A stretch of 64,000 bases of DNA, from NCBI GenBank assembly GCA_020852555.1, contig JADZAQ010000051.1, positions 1-64,000 of the forward strand. The letters run 5' to 3'. The notes beneath the pieces were generated by a model that was given only the letters and a program-made list of their open reading frames with translations, ran no database searches and had not been told where the DNA came from. Positions 62,114 to 64,000 of the stretch are shown here, in pieces. The stretch's first letter is position 1, and every line of letters starts with the position of its first letter. The stretch is from Burkholderiales bacterium (GTDB lineage Bacteria > Pseudomonadota > Gammaproteobacteria > Burkholderiales > Casimicrobiaceae). Position numbers and translations under genes: made by a program.

Positions 62114-63451
62114 ATGAACATGGGACGTTCCACCAAACGCGTGCTGGCGCTGGTTGCATTTAGCGTCGGCGCCGCAGCTTCGACGGCGACGCTCGCCGCC
62201 GCCAACGAGCAGTTCTTTCCGATGATCGGATGGCGCACCGGGCCGCTGACGCCGCTCGGTGTGAATCTGGCCGGTGGCTGGATCGATTACATGGACCTGC
62301 TCAACAAGCGGGACGGCGGCATCAATGGCGTCAAGCTGACCTGGGAAGAATGCGAGACCGCGTACAAGGTCGACCGCGGCGTCGAATGCTACGAGCGCCT
62401 CAAGAAAGGCGGACCCAGCGGAGCGTCGGCATTCAACCCGATCAGCACTCAGGTCACGTACGCACTGCTCGACCGGACCAACACCGATCACATACCGATC
62501 GTCACCATCGGGTCCGGCCGGACCGACGCGACCGACGGCCGAGTGTTTCCGTACATCTTTCCGCTTGGTACGAACTACCTCTCGACGAACACGGTGAAGA
62601 TCAAATTCATCGGTTCGAAAGAGGGAGGGATGGACAAGCTGAAGGGGAAGAAGATCGTCAACCTGCACATGGACTCGGCGGCGGGCAAGGAGACGATCCC
62701 GATCCTCGAGGCGCAGGCCAAGAAATATGGCTTCGAGCTCGTCAACATCGCGGTTCCGATGCCCGGCAGCGAGCAGCAGGCGGCGTGGCTGGAAATCCGT
62801 CGCCTGAAGCCCGACTGGGTGATCCTGCGCGAGTGGGGCGTCGCTCCCGCGGTCGCGCTGAAGACGGCGGAGAAGGTGGGCTTTCCGGCCAACCGCATCG
62901 TCGCGGTTCCGTTCGCGGGCAGTGAAGACGACCTCACGGCTGCCGGCGACGCCGCGAAGGGCGTCTACGTCGTGCACCCGATGCCGCCCGGCGAGTTTCC
63001 CGTCACGCAGGAAATCAAGAAGTACCTCTACGGCGGAGGCAAGCGCGGCAACCTCGACGACGTCTCCCGCATGGGCACCGTGTTCTACAACATGGGATTG
63101 ACCTACGGCGTGGTGAACACCGAGGCGGTTCGAGTCGCCCAGCAGAAGTTCGGCAAGAAGCCGCTGACCGGCGAGCAGATCCAGTGGGGCCTGGAGCACC
63201 TCAATCTCGACGAGAAGAGGTTGAAGGAGCTCGGCGTCTGGGGGCTCGTGCAGCCGATCAAGTCGAGCTGCTCGGACCACGAGGGCGGCGGCAGCGCCAA
63301 GGTGTTCCAGTGGGACGGCGCCAAGCTCGTGCCCGCTTCGGACTGGATCCAGGGAGATCGTGCGCTCACCCGCGCGCTGGTGGAGGAGTCCTCCATGAAG
63401 TACGCGAAGGAGAAGGGAATCACCCCGCGCGATTGCTCGAAGGAGAACTGA
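62114..63451 (+). CDS. ABC transporter substrate-binding protein (LivK/periplasmic binding type I)
   Basis: Signal peptide; MIGWRTGPLTPLGVNLAGGWIDYMDLLNKRDGGINGVKLTWEE. Confidence 0.92.
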   Translation: MNMGRSTKRVLALVAFSVGAAASTATLAAANEQFFPMIGWRTGPLTPLGVNLAGGWIDYMDLLNKRDGGINGVKLTWEECETAYKVDRGVECYERLKKGGPSGASAFNPISTQVTYALLDRTNTDHIPIVTIGSGRTDATDGRVFPYIFPLGTNYLSTNTVKIKFIGSKEGGMDKLKGKKIVNLHMDSAAGKETIPILEAQAKKYGFELVNIAVPMPGSEQQAAWLEIRRLKPDWVILREWGVAPAVALKTAEKVGFPANRIVAVPFAGSEDDLTAAGDAAKGVYVVHPMPPGEFPVTQEIKKYLYGGGKRGNLDDVSRMGTVFYNMGLTYGVVNTEAVRVAQQKFGKKPLTGEQIQWGLEHLNLDEKRLKELGVWGLVQPIKSSCSDHEGGGSAKVFQWDGAKLVPASDWIQGDRALTRALVEESSMKYAKEKGITPRDCSKEN

Positions 63452-63609
63452 AGCGCGTTCCATCGTGCGACCGGCGCGCCGCCGACGCGGCTCGCCCGGT
63501 CGTCGTCGTTCGCTGTGTCGTTGTCGCACGTCGACTCGGCCCGGCGGCCTGTGACTATGACCACGACGCCATCAGCCTGCTGCGGCCGGGCGACGACTTT
63601 GGGTAGCGA

Positions 63610-64000
63610 GTGCTGATCGAGACCATACGGATCGAGGACGATCTCATCCAGTTCCGCACCAACCGGCGCGGGTGGCCGTCGTCGTGCAACGTGTACCTCG
63701 TGCGCGACGGATCGCGAGCCGTGCTCGTCGATGCGGGCCTGGGGGTCGATCCGGACCTCCACGCCCTGTTCGATGCGGTGGTCGCAGCGTTGGGTACGTG
63801 GAACCAGGGGCCGGGTGACCTCCACACCATCCTTCTCACGCACACGCATACCGACCATGCCGGCGGAGCCATTCAGCTCGCGCGGAAGACCGGTGCGCGG
63901 GTGCTGCTGCCCAGGCTGGGCTGGTCGCAGGCATCCGATCGCGGCTGGCAGGTGCACCACATCCTCCCCGACGAGGTCGCGCGCGAGATCGAGCTCGCTC
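63610..64000 (+). CDS. MBL-fold metallo-hydrolase (3' end outside window, GTG start)
   Basis: NVYLVRDGSRAVLVDAG, ILLTHTHTDHAGGAIQLA zinc motif. Confidence 0.85.
   Translation, partial: MLIETIRIEDDLIQFRTNRRGWPSSCNVYLVRDGSRAVLVDAGLGVDPDLHALFDAVVAALGTWNQGPGDLHTILLTHTHTDHAGGAIQLARKTGARVLLPRLGWSQASDRGWQVHHILPDEVAREIELA

Noticed and set aside
59141-63529. 1462-aa minus-strand ORF antisense to TetR and livHMK
   Set aside because: Low-complexity Arg/Asp/Glu/His-rich translation typical of antisense frames in GC-rich DNA; the opposite strand encodes four clear protein families

Overview
High-GC bacterial chromosomal window. Gene content and order look betaproteobacterial. It is almost fully coding and mostly housekeeping: clpA (partial), aceA, thpR, a rhodanese, a Rieske oxygenase, xseB-ispA-folE2, a LytS/LytTR two-component pair, mutL-miaA-leuCDB-asd-fimV-truA-trpFBA-accD-folC-SPOR protein-cvpA-purF-metZ-like, AnSME-like radical SAM, lpxH, two PPIases, nudC, prfB (with programmed frameshift), lysS, copA-copZ-csoR and tRNA-Pro(TGG). 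The most interesting accessory part is 47.8-64 kb. There, a ~10-gene minus-strand operon (PaaK-like ligase, LivF, LivG, FadD-like ligase, ECH/isomerase, two-subunit B12-dependent acyl-CoA mutase, thiolase, 3-hydroxyacyl-CoA dehydrogenase, MeaB) faces a TetR gene and livH-livM-livK on the plus strand. The mutase large subunit appears to have lost hallmark methylmalonyl-CoA mutase active-site residues, and the PaaK-like ligase lacks the normal P-loop. An 18-nt element conserved 17/18 sits at the predicted -35 of both operons. Other highlights are a SAM-II riboswitch plus terminator upstream of a metZ-like gene, a CsoR-type operator upstream of copA, a composite intergenic repeat, a 2H-phosphoesterase-like lipoprotein, and the apparent absence of dxs between ispA and folE2. 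All family calls come from reading the translated sequence; no database search was run.
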